NCBI GenBank assembly: GCA_958298945.1
Contig: OY282609.1
Coordinates: 29,051,212-29,115,211 of the forward strand
Length of the DNA stretch: 64,000 bases
Reading direction: 5' to 3'
Origin: Atherix ibis
Lineage: Eukaryota; Arthropoda; Insecta; Diptera; Athericidae
In this document: one piece after another, positions 63,060-64,000 of the stretch
How the letters are laid out: every line of letters starts with the position of its first letter
How positions within the stretch are numbered: the stretch's first letter is position 1
Position numbers and translations under genes: made by a program
Notes under the pieces: generated by a model
What the model saw: only the letters and a program-made list of their open reading frames with translations
Database searches by the model: none
What the model was told of the DNA's origin: nothing

Positions 63060-64000
63060 ATTTTTTTCTGTAACTACTATACCAAAATTGGGATGAAAAC
63101 CTACAGCATCAGTGGTGGAATACCGCAGGGCTCAGTCATCGGCCGATTGTTATGGAATATTATATATGATGCACTTTTGCGGATGACATTGCGATGATTT
63201 GCGGAAATGATGCAGTGCCATTATCCGCCACTGACTATTATCAGCGGGTCTGAAAATTGCTGATCAAAAAATTGAGACAGTACTAGTGACCAGCAGAAAA
63301 GTAATGGAGTCAATTACTCGCATTATCGGTGACTGCGATATTATCTCGCAGCCATCGCTTCGATACCTGACGTGTTCAGATAGAAGCCAGGTTGATCTTT
63401 GACGAAAATCTTGAGAATCGCTGCTAAAAAAACACAAGTCGGGTTGTGAATGCCTTAACCATGAAGGGTCTAGACAGAGCCGACGCAGGCTTCTATCCAT
63501 AGTTATCAGCTCTATGATACTCTAAAATGTACAAGCGTCAGGTGAACTCCATAGGCTCACCGTCAGCAGGGAGAAAAGAAATGATACAGTGGCGAGATGA
63601 TAGGGACAGTGGGATTTATTTATTAAACGAAGATAGACGCATCATCTCATTCCTGATATAGCCACGTGGACATATCTATATCGATTTAAAGTGGAATTTG
63701 ATACGACATAATTATAGATGTGGAACATGTATTATTCCACTGCCCACGCTTTAGCGGATAAATGGAGGAAATGGAGAAAATGATAACATCTCTGGCATTC
63801 TAGCGTATGTTACGGTAGCTGAATATGCATCCCGAGTAATTAAGAGACTCCGTTAGGAAGAATCAATGAGAAAAGGGCAACTTGGCCTAAAGAGGATAAT
63901 AGAATTTATGTCAGTCTAGTTCATATGGTGGTCCCATTGGAAGTCGTATTTGAAGAAATAAGCGTTGGGGTTTTGATGGGTAAAAATTCCACACACTGTA
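63060..64000 (+). mobile_element. R1-like LINE fossil, reverse transcriptase to 3' end, runs off the window
   Basis: KTYSISGGIPQGSVIGRLLW then NIIYDALL near 63,093-63,170, a frameshift before the FADDIAMIC box near 63,175, ETVLVTSRKVMESITRIIGD at 63,270-63,340 and SQPSLRYL. After an eroded stretch, a zinc knuckle EHVLFHCPRFSG appears near 63,725-63,765. The end at 63,971-64,000 matches the complement of 1,018-1,048. Stop codons and frameshifts throughout. Confidence 0.75.

Overview
This is an A+T-rich animal nuclear fragment, almost certainly from an insect and most likely a fly. Short GT-AG introns alternate with very long transposon-filled ones. The genes match insect families, and at least four lineages of mariner transposon are present. 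I used no database; family names come from recognised motifs and all splice junctions were read by eye. The insect call is firm; fly is an inference.

Layout. 1-600: a two-exon gene for the glycoprotein hormone alpha-2 subunit (thyrostimulin alpha). 600-4,300: no host gene, only decayed LINE and DNA-transposon pieces. 4,442-6,698 (-): a complete carnitine O-acetyltransferase in six exons, with an N-terminal presequence and a C-terminal SKM peroxisomal signal. 7,831-8,735 (+): a five-exon 1-Cys peroxiredoxin (Prdx6 type). 9,310-18,990 (+): a four-exon mitochondrial carnitine/acylcarnitine carrier. Its 8.2-kb second intron contains, on the opposite strand, a leucine-rich-repeat protein gene (10,572-12,697), a Mos1-like mariner and a LINE tail. 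19,000-24,350: two more Mos1-like mariner fossils and A+T-rich sequence. 24,355-60,814 (-): one 36-kb, 11-exon gene for a CD36/scavenger receptor class B protein, reconstructed in frame to 700 residues. 60,815-63,050: its upstream region. 63,060-64,000: a decayed R1-like LINE that runs off the window.

How the genes fit together. Carnitine acetyltransferase and the carnitine/acylcarnitine carrier act in the same mitochondrial acyl shuttle and lie 2.6 kb apart, with only a peroxide-detoxifying peroxiredoxin between them. The CD36-type receptor is also a lipid-handling membrane protein. This proximity may be chance.

The long introns are a transposon graveyard: four mariner lineages (about eleven copies), two Tc1-like copies, a further Tc1/mariner-superfamily family (three copies), several LINEs and a Ty3/gypsy integrase. 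All copies are broken. Several end in, or contain, sharp inverted duplications ('snap-backs'), the best being a 54-bp stem with a 5-nt loop at 54,443-54,555. That pattern, a roughly 160-bp tandem array at 56,420-57,195 and a duplicated 3' end of the carnitine acetyltransferase gene are the main unexplained structures. I saw no tRNA, rRNA or CRISPR array, and no clear sign of a wholly new multi-gene system.
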